A stretch of 41,546 bases of DNA, from NCBI GenBank assembly GCA_028719885.1, contig JAQYLT010000061.1, positions 1 through 41,546 of the forward strand, written 5' to 3'. This document shows, one piece after another, positions 12,601 to 18,913 of this stretch. Source of the DNA: Bacillota bacterium. Its GTDB lineage: Bacteria; Bacillota; Clostridia; Oscillospirales; Oscillospiraceae. Below the pieces are notes generated by a model, which saw only the letters and a program-made list of their open reading frames with translations, had not been told where the DNA came from and did no database searches. The position numbers and the translations under genes were made by a program. Every line of letters begins with the position of its first letter. The stretch's first letter is position 1.

Positions 12601-15600
12601 CCTTGGTAACACCACGCCTTATACCAACCTGTATAGTGCTTTTGACGCTGCGAATGAAACCAATGACAATGTTATCATCGAGCTGAAAGCTGACGTTGTG
12701 CTGGGAAATGACTCCCCCGCCATGCTTACAGGAGGCAATGTGATTTTCAGGGGCTGGGAACACACCATCTCCGGTCCAGAAACCGAAGCTGACTGGGAGC
12801 ATCGCAACGGATATATCGGCGTTCTCAGCGGTGCGAATTTGACCATCGAAAGCGGCACCATTGATTCCTCCGCGTTCCTGCATTGCGGCTCCGGCAGCAG
12901 CGTCACCGTTACAAATGGCAGCATTGATACCCTCATTGTCGAGGGCGGCAAGCTGACCGTAGAAAATGCTTCCGATGAGGAGAACAACCCTGTGGGGAAC
13001 ATCCGGGTGGAGAATCTGGAAGTGATGGGTTTCTCTGTCGGGGACGTCCAGCTGAAAGGCGGCAGCTATGGCACGATTACCGTACCCGGTGGCAAGTATG
13101 TTTCCGACCTGCTGGCAGAGGGCTACGCCTACAAGCTGACAGACGGCTCCTGGGAGGATGCCAACAACGGCACCTACACGGAGGCCATTTCGGCAGCAAC
13201 GGTTCTCCCCGTGCCGGTGACCATCACTGCTCAGCCTGATGCGACAAACACAATGACCTATGGTGATGTGGAATCCCTCAGCGTCACCGCCAATCCCGAA
13301 GAGAGTTCCTACCAGTGGTATGAGGTGATCCCCGATACCAGCGAAACGCCGCAGACAAAGGCGATCACCGGCGAAACCGGCAGCACTCTGAAGCTGAGCA
13401 CCTTTGACGCGGGTACGCATGAGTTCTTCTGCGAGGCAACGGTGGATGGCTACAACGCAAAGAGCAGTTCTGCCACGGTAACGGTGAATCCGCGCACCCT
13501 GGATATTCAATGGGATGACGACACCTTCCAGTATGACGGACAATATCATCCCAAGTTCACGATCGAAAATACTGCCAATGGCGATCAAGTCATTCCGGTG
13601 ATTTCACCCAATAATGATACACAGAAGGATGTGGGAAACTACACAGTCGGAGTCGTTGATTTCGTGGCCAACGGGACGGACGGACTCAATAAGCACGGAA
13701 ATTACAAACTGGGTGAAACTACCTATCAAGACTTCTCCATCACGGCCAAGCCCATCACCGTGAACATCACGGCGAACGGCGGCACCTACGGCGGAGCAAT
13801 CACCGGAGCCACCGCAGAGCTTGTTGGCGTGGTAGCAGGGGAGACGGTCCCTGTGACCCTGACCTACACCAGTGACAGCGGCGACAACAGCACCACCGCT
13901 CCCACGGATGCCGGAACCTACACGGTCACCGCCACCATCAAAAACCGAAACTATCAGCTGACCGGAACAACCACTGCAGAATTCGTGGTGCAAAAGGCCA
14001 CTAACTCCTGGACAACCGAACCCTCGGTCGCGAACTGGACTTATGGTGATGCCAACACGGTGCAACCTGGCGCAGCCAAGTACGGCACCGTGAAGGTGGA
14101 GTACAAGGTCAAGGATGCGGACGACAGCACCTACATCGCGACCGCCCCCACCAAGGCCGGAAGCTACAAGGTGCGCTTCACCGTGGAGGAAACCTCGAAC
14201 TACACCGGACTGAGCGAGGAGATTGCATTCACCATCGGACGCCGCAACCTCCACATCATCTTCGCCGACAATGATTCCAAAGGACGGGTCTATAACGGCA
14301 CCGATAAGGTGGAACTGTATAACTTCACCTTTGAAGAAGGCGATGTGGTATCCGGCGATACGGTTGGCATTGATATGGGTGATAACGGGCTGATTGGTAC
14401 GCTGAGCAGCAAAAATGTGGGAACCTACACCCAGGTGACCCTGCCCAACGATCTGTCGCTGACTGATAACGGCGATGGCAGCGCAAAGAACTACAATCTT
14501 GTGCAGCCGACAGGGCCTGTTGCGACCAATTTGACCATCAGCCCCAAGAAGGTCACGTTCTCCGGCATCACCGCCAAGGACAAGGACTACAACGCCACCA
14601 CGGCTGTGACGCTGGACTACAATGGTTTGAAGATCACCGACCGCATCCCTGACGATGACCTGTTCGTCTCGGTTACAGCTGCATTTGAGGATGCAAACGC
14701 CGGGCAGAACAAGACTGTTGCGTTTACGAACCCTGTTCTCACCGGCAACAGCGCCGGAAACTACGTCCTGAAAGAAACCGGCAATCAGACCAGCACCACC
14801 GCCACCATCTATCCGCTGGAGATTTCCATCGTTGATGTGACAGTGGACGATAAGGTCTACGACGGAACGAAGGACGCGCCGATCATGAACTTCGGCCGCC
14901 TGTCCACAAACTATGACGGCGACAAGCTGACCATCGTCCCCGGCACCGCCAGCTTTGAAACTGCCAATGCGGGCAATGGAAAGACAGTCAGCTTCCAGGG
15001 CTTCGAGCTCTCCGGCTCTGCAAAGGACAACTATAAGCTCATTGGTCAGCCTGCCTCTACCACGGCGAACATCACCCCCGCCACGGTGGCTACGCTCACC
15101 CTGAAAGCCTCCTCCGCCACCTATGACGGAAGCGCTCAGGTGCCTCAGATCGATAAGGTCACAAGCGAGAACGGCCTGACCGTCAGCGACTACCAGGTAT
15201 CCTATCAGGATGCCGACGGCAATACCGTGACGGAATTGAAGAACGCAGGGGAGTACACCGTGAAAGTCGAAGGCAAGGGCAACTTCCAGGGCACTGCCAC
15301 GGCGGACTTCACCATCGAAAAGGCCAATGCTGCCACCGGCACCGCCCCCAAGGCAAACAGCTTGACCTACAATGGCCAGGCGCAGGAGCTGGTGACTGCG
15401 GGCACTACCACCGATGGCACCATGGTCTACAGTACTTCCGAAGATGGCGAATACACCACGACCATCCCCACCGGAAAAGATGCCGGAGGCTACGAAGTCT
15501 GGTATATGGTCCAGGGCGACAGCAACCACTTGAGCTCTGCCCCCGTGAAGCTGACGCCGTCCATTGCCCAAAAGAGCATTGCGGGTGCAACCATCACCCT

Positions 15601-18600
15601 GGACGCTGTACTGACCTACAACGGGGAAGAGCAGGAGCAGAGCGTTGAATCCGTGAAGATTGACGGCCTGGATGTGACCTACACTGTCTCCAAGAACACC
15701 GGCACCAACGCCGGACCCTATAAGCTCACTGTCACCGGTAACGGCAACTTCACCGGCACCAAGGATATGGCCTGGAGCATTGCCAAGAAGAGCATTGCGG
15801 ACGCAGAGATCACCCTGGGCGATGAACTGACCTACAACGGGAAGCTTCAGACCCAGAGCATTGCTTCCGTAAAGGTGGGCGGCCTGGAGGTTACCTACAC
15901 TGTCTCCAAGAACACCGGCACCAACGCAGGAGAATACACCCTCACCGTCACCGCCAACGGCAACTTCATCGGCACCAAGGACATGGCCTGGAGCATTGCC
16001 AAGAAGAGCATTGCGGACGCAGAGATCACCCTGGGCGCACAGCTGACCTACAATGGAAATCCGCAGCGCCAGAGCATTACCTCTGTGAAGATCGACGGCC
16101 TGAATGTTACCTATGACGCAAGCGGCGTTGAGAACACCAACGCCGGAAGCTACACCCTCACCGTCACCGGTAACGGCAACTTCCAGGGAGAGGCCACGGC
16201 AAGCTACAGCATTGCCAAGGCAAAGCCCACTGTGACTCCTGCAACGCTGACCATCACCTATGGTACCAAGCTCAGCGGCTGCGACCTCTCCGGCTTCAAG
16301 GCCAGCTTCGGTGGCAAGGAGCTTCCCGGCAGCTTCGCCTTTGACCAGCCCGAAACCATGCCCCATGTGTCCGACAGCGGCGCCACCAGCTACAAGCTGA
16401 CCTTTACCCCCGAGGACACCGTGAACTTTGAAAAGGTCCCGCTGGAGACGAAAGTCACCGTCAACAAAAAGGAGCTGACCGTGGACGTTGCGGTGCAGGA
16501 CAAGCAGTACAACGGCACAAGCGAAGCACTCTTCGATGGCACACCCGCTCTCGTTGGTGTGGTGACCGGCGATAAGGTGGAGCTGACCTATGGCAATCCT
16601 TACTTTACCGATGTGGCAGAGAAGAAAGACATTGCGATTTCGTTCACCGAAGCTTTCGGCATCCAGGGCGACGACAGCGGCAACTACTACCTGACGCAGC
16701 CCACCGGAATCACCGCCAGCATCTATAACAGCTTCACGGCGGCCAAGGGTGAGGACGGCAGCTACACCGTCAGCACGAACGAATGGACCAATCAGGACTT
16801 CGTGGTCACCGCTCAGGAAGGCCTCCAACTCTCTTTGACCAACACCGCCGATGGCAGCTGGTTCGACACCCTTACCGTGACCACCGAGGGTGAGGCAGAC
16901 TTGAAGTTCTATGTCCGCAGTGCGGATGGCGCCATCTCCAAGCAGGCCAGTGAGCACTACAAGCTGGATAAGACCGCCCCCACCGGCAGCATCTTCTTTG
17001 ATGGAACCGACCAGATGGCTCTCACACCTGTGGTTCTCTACCGGAATGTGGCTGTAAACGCCGAGATCACGGGCAGCGATGACCGCAGCGGCGTAAAGGA
17101 CCTTGCATGGGCTGCAACCAAGCAGGCCCAGGAGCCCAGCAGCATCACCGAGTGGAACACCACTGACAGCTTCCAGCTCACGCCGGAGGACGGCACCGAG
17201 CGCCATGTGTACCTCAAGGTGGTGGACAACGCTGGGAATGTGGCTTACTTCCGGGCAAACACCATCCTCTTCGATACCACCAAGCCCAGCATCACCGGCG
17301 TGAAGAACGGCGCGACCTACTACACCACCCAGACTGCCGCCGTCAGCGACGATTATCTGGATGCAGTAACCCTGAACGGAGCTGCGGTAACTCTGAACGA
17401 AGATGGGAAGACCGCTTCCGTGAAACTGACGGGCAATGTGGAGAAAACCTACATCCTCAAGGCCACCGACAAGGCGGGCAACGAGACCACCGTCACCGTC
17501 ATCATGAAGCCCATTTCCTCCATCACCGATCCCGTCAAGGACCTCACCAAGGACAATGTGACCGAGGATGACCGGAAGACGCTGGACGAGCTCACCGGGA
17601 TCCTGGAGGACCTGCTGGAGCCCACGACCGACCAAACCGAAAAGCAGAAGCTCCAGGACGAGCTGGATAAGCTGGAGGAGCTGCTGGATGTTCTGGACGA
17701 GGTCAAGGAAGTGGAGGAACTGCTGAGAGATCTGCCCGATGACGTGGAGCCCGATGTGGACGCGGACACGGAGCAGAAGATCAAGGACGCCAGAAAGGCA
17801 CTGGACGATCTGACCGACCATCAGGAGGACCTGGTGGAGGATGACCTGATCGAGAAGCTGGAGCGCCTGGAAAAAGAACTGGTGGACTACAAGATCGAAG
17901 GCGGCTCCACCTGGAACCGGGGCAGCGGCAAGGCCCTCCGCCTGGTGGGCAACGGCCGCCTGGACAAGCTGGACAAGGTGATCCTGGACGGCACCGAGCT
18001 CACCACCGGCTTCACTAAGAGCACCCCCAAGACCACCATCGACCTGCAGGCAGCCTTCCTCCAGAGCCTTGAGCTGGGCGAGCATACGCTGAAGCTGGTC
18101 TACACCGACGGCGAGGCCGAGGCCAAGTTTACGGTGAAGCAGAGCCCCAACTATCTGGACCTCACCGGCAATCCCGACTTCGACGACCAGACCGAGGTGG
18201 ATGTGGGCGGAGAACGCTATCCCATCGAGGAAATTGGCGGACGTTATGTGAACCTGCCCGAATCCGGTGACCTGCTGACCACCTACACCTATCTCGCCGG
18301 TAACGCGGCAGGCACCCACGACAATTATCCCATCGGCATGCGGGTCTTCCGCATCAACCGCTCCGAGGACGGTACCACTGTGACGGAGATCACGGAATTT
18401 GCCGATCTGCTGCAGTACTCCGGCTGCTCCATCCGGGTCTCCGGCAAGCGGGGCATCCGCATGATCACCTCCATGACCAAGGCCAACAAGTCCGCGCTGA
18501 AAGGCAAGGGCCTGGCGGGCTTCACCATGCTGGAATACGGCACCGTGGTCCAGTGGGCGGATACCCTGGGCAGCGATGACCTGACCCTGAACAGCGGCAA

Positions 18601-18907
18601 CCACAACTACGCCTATAAGCGCGGTGTGGCCGACCCGGTGTTCGGCACCAGCGGCGGCCTGACCCAGTACACCAACGTGCTGGTGGGCTTCGATCTGGAG
18701 GAATGCAGCAAGGATATTGTCATGCGGCCCTACATCATCCTGCAGGACGCCGATGGCAACCAGTACACCCTGTACGGCGGCCTGGTGACCAGAAGCATCA
18801 GCTACATCGCCTGGCAGAACCGGGATACCTACAAGCCCGGTACCGCGGCCTACAAATATGTGCATGAGCTGATGGGCGACCTTGACACACCGGCAGAGGG
18901 AGGTTAA
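605..18907 (+). CDS. Giant secreted multi-repeat surface protein (6100 aa)
   Basis: The start is ATG 605, preceded by GGAG at 593-596; an in-frame TTG at 569 lacks a ribosome site. Residues 1-37 form a signal peptide (MKSYVSS, hydrophobic core, then AAAS). Residues about 49-154 are a Pro/Glu/Thr-rich linker of PVETQ/PEETQ repeats. Then come several beta-solenoid-like modules with a (G)WYV motif, each preceded by C-x(1,2)-C...H...C-x(1,2)-C motifs. Two GLUG-like blocks (VGGICG repeats) lie near residues 1490-1570 and 2145-2245. Gly/Thr-rich GGTVTATGG repeats lie near 2730-2920 and 3210-3400, and MBG/YDG-like and Ig-like repeats near 4290-5640. An acidic helical stretch spans about 5640-5760. 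The C-terminal domain (about 5760-6100) contains a SGKRGIRMITS segment. No LPxTG motif, S-layer homology domain or C-terminal membrane helix is visible, so anchoring is unexplained. An adhesin or surface fibre is the likeliest role by family analogy. Confidence 0.85.
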   Translation: MKSYVSSFSGSWFQRCLSMLLCFCMMLSLCPIPQHAAASEVGEGQEVSQPVETQPAPQPVETQPAPQPVETQPAPQPVETQPAPQPEETQPVTVPEQTQPVTEPEQTQPVTVPEETQEVTQPVETQEVTEPEETQEVTEPEETQETTEPEETQGEQPLVVTSWQWVDEEEYIDPIKNELLITFASIENPVYLWSILEVLPTALYATVDGEVVELPLGEWKCDDYPTAGAYQGEYVFKTTLPEGYVLAEDAAALEVPVVFYSDASTLEEEHTHSFDASGVCSCGAMQVRYLDASHAVQTAVCQAVTAETTELTDGWYVAQGNVTIGGSVTVTESSSLILADGCSLTVGGDFLIQGGKSLNIYVQSGGTGSLTISGSTGLDISGSGDVSVGIYGGRIVVNASIGSEEWRMTLSSSAGSSAVIYCGGFGGNVDYYNGFCGVIVVQEYQKIWVYDRCTLCFDIVVPQGSKYMEVDEASLTFTNGAKLQVPEGSSLRLYGPGSFPNGIAANVDLRTILGNYCAFQDSSGSIIKLSGETSLSGSITLVDKHYCSWRYKDSTAEGHTRYCDECGRTFTEAHSGDAEAGMVTTDDTHSYTCDCGAEVTEAHQWEYFYSDANQHEKYCPVCGKSEDIPHDFTSGDCVCGAVQVSYADATGAEQGTAGCLRLSDLEPNEYGQFELGSGWYLVDSTESGSIYAYLREDDEINLILGNGCNATLEGCSVIGGSLTIWQQQGENVGRLTVSDSYTAISCSRVTINGGVLELSGDYKAFQGVPTIGSCMKLSVKGETGEYTAVNIDERTSQLSTATKLKLEPCTSHAFGSDTEYIDSSYHGIRCQDCGIGGEGMEKHTFDDNGFCTCGAVKFLDENGKDAVQLCQKVTAEGNITDGWYVVKGTVNYSGTISGDVNLVLADGCSLNAAGALTLANDTRLTVYAQSKDNDKMGKLIATNPNGHYGIGSDEGSQLFVTGGSIKATGLSYGIYSSLTITGGRVEAISDPDGTGDATYWEPKISVGMRVVNGEDNTPVSDFATRLNHVIIEPCKDHTVTKGDSYIDANTHDLVCAYCNLTVEGTAEHSFNEKGICSCGAVQYLDENGETNIQLCQVISSGTNLQENDWYVWDGQDENDLYVYGDSNLILTEGSTLTAEAYLHENSLTVYGQPGSCLTLSYIYSDGTLNILGGSTVIDSTYYVDNLSLNVNGGILVVKQVGETTLTVNNQRGIYLNSGVGHVAGDFTLSQSFTLEDEQILTIPTGAKLTVASQNTRAAASYLENYGTIYVDGALSGDVSGSGEVYYLVKLPENVTATLEDGSDLETYESKLYAKEGQKIVLTGGTSESYLANGSCVYGATFTMGAEVTEVEVHSHSFNNNDGFCSSCDAYQEPNRDASGVYEIDNAGQLFWFAGLVNGTLNGVPQDRDANGKLTADITIPKKKDGTDRKWTPIGDDANYYSNYYYGTFDGADHTVSNLRIVSSDGITAGLFGHSSGTIQNVKLVNASGDKYNGIIAGGICGQNNEGGAIKNCSVASVSWTNCVGGYLGSVCGLNYGEIENCTSTGSTMQYEGANSSEDLYLCGNSGGALSGCTSDSGICSIIYNGTVSDCCSSGTYFSVSISGSATVKNCYTTGSEFAYYIKSGATVENCYTTGSKFAVSIDSNANITNCYYQASSETDSFDGTTFKTADQFKSGEVAYLLNANRSPLIWIQNLSGDSYPRLGSEEQYQVYKTDYCPTYSNDEYNTNPHSKPNDGTTVCPVCGAQFVASVTVGDVTSYYTTFQGASYAAVSLYNDSTVTLLADVATDYFPDINVIFNLNLNGKTLNVNNAKIYVYEYAVLNVQGTGTLNLQAGNKLHVEGGTVNIQGGAIDGDIQVYNSKEISGNLSISGGSLIGHIVVNGSVLNISGGSVKGNITLNDGKYYAESSDEPWPLYSTLQISGGKFEGNIEDTSEFTEFNITGGEFVDLSSNKMLRELLNDGYWFYTSRTGGEGSYTYSGLVKYSKLDTASYTGTLYVGPHDHSYTYTTITDTEHKGTCGCGKADNGQHKFENGFCTSCDTYQKPEQDASGVYQIANAGNLFWFAAKVNGGSRSISGKLVCEDTITIPEGRTWTPIGNSDKNFAGKFDGDGKTISGLNINASSMFYVGLFGYVGAGGSVSNLTVANSNFYGKNSVGGICGYNKGTITGCTSSANVSGTQSVGGICGNLAGGNIMNCSNSGTVNGSIFVGGICGNNSSSVTNCFNIGTVTTGNYAGSIYGSDNNGNGTASNCYYLAASETDNGDGTFGKTEAQFKSGEVAYLLNANRTPTVWGQTIGSQDYPVLNGDAVYRALKCDNATVAYYINGTEDITLGHEDPDENGNCPVCHQAIVASVTDIQGTATYYTSLEDASKVADDAEGSTLKLLSNVTTIYFSMPVYGKFTLDLNGKSLDLGNFDVNVYNDLTITGGEGSALKVKALQLSDGSTLNIQGGSITGNITGDSSANSVNLNISGGSITGTVETTNATCNISGGSLSNGVKATGGALTITGGSITGKVENYNGATLSVTGGEFTELSHNGPLYSLPDDGYWFYDKRNVDEEGNVTYETPVSFEDMGTTGENGNAVAGPVYVGPHSHDFVFTSIDEEYHDCECTGCQRKYFDGHTDANSDGLCDVCGTIEVHYKDVDGRDRTQRCFPITADTKELTTSPLAWYVVKDAGLLVGNRITVNGSVNLILMDEMSLTVNGGIEVGSGKSLTIYAQSTDDQMGSLNATGKAWEAGIGGGGSITINGGTVTATGGTRGAGIGGGSGATGGNITINGGTVTATGGYAAAGIGGGLGATGGNITINGGTVTATGGTRAAGIGGGYGETSNGGNGGTVTINGGTVTATGDSYAAGIGGGAGGIDAGQYTGGAGAVVKINGGTVRATGGYSVVTGYAPGIGGGVGNTQGGAGGSLTVTGGYVVATGIGGAASNVGNDPGANGSFMASGNGVVITDNIKDQTQIGSWNGIVFIANEGKVYGDVALSSDLVIPAGKNMTLDMNAGTLELDGAKISLGEGSSLKLSGNGSFPSGVTVSGGYLLDILADGWAFFGDESGNTIIPLSATQYTTFPETDDDPQVYLRQHTHSWSYSNITEETHDKTCTCVSGVLTEAHTKGSDGFCTLCGAGVARYVDANGKDMGEKACFAITNSSTTWGEDGKTTWYVVKDKEVNISDRINVTGNVNLILADGCQLKANSGIHVASGTSLTIWAQSTGESMGKLTATTTVNWRGSNAAIGGNNSENSGTITIHGGNINATSHQKGAAIGGGEYAEGNIHIYGGYVTAEARKSSAAIGGGNSGDGGTIEITGGTITAICSAANGSGIGSGGNSDAGTITISGGTVVAHGGTSGTGIGAYKNYSGGSVTITGGNVTAQGGREGDYYTLAGCGIEAGSITINGGEVTAIGGAGSGYPDAAAFSCDPNVSDYESMLLSTGTSEDDLTNVTYSDRTADGYDGYTASKAVRIEPCGTEENPHNRVCKDVGDGIWHNSICNWCGYVEDAQAHTVPGEDGRCTACDALIVASMTANGSTGYYSEFLPAFSAANGLEGSTLKLLAKVYAERMLKVTGSFTLDLNGKTLESDYFEYGNQYGDMWNDEGAIYVYGGSLTIQDSSEGKTGKIFLEPNPDLGDDFKNAISVRGGTLNFFGGKVNYRIRNELGTLNISGTAVVEVGSDDTAVRNINYQYSYQKAHATISGGTLIGGDCISAEGYTEVAITGGTFEALAGDYKSCVYCDSDSSVTVSGGTFTKQQGDKVYTFRGNNISVSGGEFIDGISVFGGNLKDRLATDENGEIAYWYYQSLDNGVYSDGITAADAAAASYGSTVYVGSHSHAYSSEDGTCVCGKQIPVAVSIGGETQFFDSLSAAMASLDTSAEEKAQVTVFQSTSFQNDLVIPENVTLTVKDGATLTAENNARLFVRSSLSGSVSGDVRYLVSVNTNEVNVTGRSVTVYLGSVYARADDPINLKAINYDADSMMLTDWLVDNVSSSESFTMPSHPVTIERKLEAIVATVTILGNTTPYTNLYSAFDAANETNDNVIIELKADVVLGNDSPAMLTGGNVIFRGWEHTISGPETEADWEHRNGYIGVLSGANLTIESGTIDSSAFLHCGSGSSVTVTNGSIDTLIVEGGKLTVENASDEENNPVGNIRVENLEVMGFSVGDVQLKGGSYGTITVPGGKYVSDLLAEGYAYKLTDGSWEDANNGTYTEAISAATVLPVPVTITAQPDATNTMTYGDVESLSVTANPEESSYQWYEVIPDTSETPQTKAITGETGSTLKLSTFDAGTHEFFCEATVDGYNAKSSSATVTVNPRTLDIQWDDDTFQYDGQYHPKFTIENTANGDQVIPVISPNNDTQKDVGNYTVGVVDFVANGTDGLNKHGNYKLGETTYQDFSITAKPITVNITANGGTYGGAITGATAELVGVVAGETVPVTLTYTSDSGDNSTTAPTDAGTYTVTATIKNRNYQLTGTTTAEFVVQKATNSWTTEPSVANWTYGDANTVQPGAAKYGTVKVEYKVKDADDSTYIATAPTKAGSYKVRFTVEETSNYTGLSEEIAFTIGRRNLHIIFADNDSKGRVYNGTDKVELYNFTFEEGDVVSGDTVGIDMGDNGLIGTLSSKNVGTYTQVTLPNDLSLTDNGDGSAKNYNLVQPTGPVATNLTISPKKVTFSGITAKDKDYNATTAVTLDYNGLKITDRIPDDDLFVSVTAAFEDANAGQNKTVAFTNPVLTGNSAGNYVLKETGNQTSTTATIYPLEISIVDVTVDDKVYDGTKDAPIMNFGRLSTNYDGDKLTIVPGTASFETANAGNGKTVSFQGFELSGSAKDNYKLIGQPASTTANITPATVATLTLKASSATYDGSAQVPQIDKVTSENGLTVSDYQVSYQDADGNTVTELKNAGEYTVKVEGKGNFQGTATADFTIEKANAATGTAPKANSLTYNGQAQELVTAGTTTDGTMVYSTSEDGEYTTTIPTGKDAGGYEVWYMVQGDSNHLSSAPVKLTPSIAQKSIAGATITLDAVLTYNGEEQEQSVESVKIDGLDVTYTVSKNTGTNAGPYKLTVTGNGNFTGTKDMAWSIAKKSIADAEITLGDELTYNGKLQTQSIASVKVGGLEVTYTVSKNTGTNAGEYTLTVTANGNFIGTKDMAWSIAKKSIADAEITLGAQLTYNGNPQRQSITSVKIDGLNVTYDASGVENTNAGSYTLTVTGNGNFQGEATASYSIAKAKPTVTPATLTITYGTKLSGCDLSGFKASFGGKELPGSFAFDQPETMPHVSDSGATSYKLTFTPEDTVNFEKVPLETKVTVNKKELTVDVAVQDKQYNGTSEALFDGTPALVGVVTGDKVELTYGNPYFTDVAEKKDIAISFTEAFGIQGDDSGNYYLTQPTGITASIYNSFTAAKGEDGSYTVSTNEWTNQDFVVTAQEGLQLSLTNTADGSWFDTLTVTTEGEADLKFYVRSADGAISKQASEHYKLDKTAPTGSIFFDGTDQMALTPVVLYRNVAVNAEITGSDDRSGVKDLAWAATKQAQEPSSITEWNTTDSFQLTPEDGTERHVYLKVVDNAGNVAYFRANTILFDTTKPSITGVKNGATYYTTQTAAVSDDYLDAVTLNGAAVTLNEDGKTASVKLTGNVEKTYILKATDKAGNETTVTVIMKPISSITDPVKDLTKDNVTEDDRKTLDELTGILEDLLEPTTDQTEKQKLQDELDKLEELLDVLDEVKEVEELLRDLPDDVEPDVDADTEQKIKDARKALDDLTDHQEDLVEDDLIEKLERLEKELVDYKIEGGSTWNRGSGKALRLVGNGRLDKLDKVILDGTELTTGFTKSTPKTTIDLQAAFLQSLELGEHTLKLVYTDGEAEAKFTVKQSPNYLDLTGNPDFDDQTEVDVGGERYPIEEIGGRYVNLPESGDLLTTYTYLAGNAAGTHDNYPIGMRVFRINRSEDGTTVTEITEFADLLQYSGCSIRVSGKRGIRMITSMTKANKSALKGKGLAGFTMLEYGTVVQWADTLGSDDLTLNSGNHNYAYKRGVADPVFGTSGGLTQYTNVLVGFDLEECSKDIVMRPYIILQDADGNQYTLYGGLVTRSISYIAWQNRDTYKPGTAAYKYVHELMGDLDTPAEGG
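751..1065 (+). repeat. Short tandem repeats coding a PxETQ linker
   Basis: Units of 18-30 bases encode PVETQPAPQ, PEQTQPVT and PEETQEVT variants in tandem. Some neighbouring units, such as those around 771-845, are almost identical in DNA. The product is a flexible Pro/Glu/Thr linker that would hold the folded modules away from the N-terminus. Copy number may vary between strains; that is inference. Confidence 0.8.
8822..9145 (+). repeat. 87-bp near-identical tandem repeats inside the giant gene
   Basis: The 29-residue unit ITINGGTVTATGG...AGIGGG recurs at 8822, 8909 and 8996, exactly 87 bases apart, with a further copy after a short insertion near 9101. The 27 bases coding ITINGGTVT are almost unchanged between copies. 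The encoded units look like rungs of a right-handed beta-helix. Confidence 0.85.
15560..16225 (+). repeat. 216-bp tandem MBG-like repeats inside the giant gene
   Basis: Three successive 72-residue units carry KKSIADAEIT, LTYNG, NTGTNAG, NGNF and KDMAWSIA. Two boundaries (15771 and 15987) are exactly 216 bases apart and near-identical over more than 50 bases, which suggests recent duplication or gene conversion. The fold resembles MBG domains of bacterial surface proteins. Confidence 0.8.
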
Positions 18908-18913
18908 CGAATC

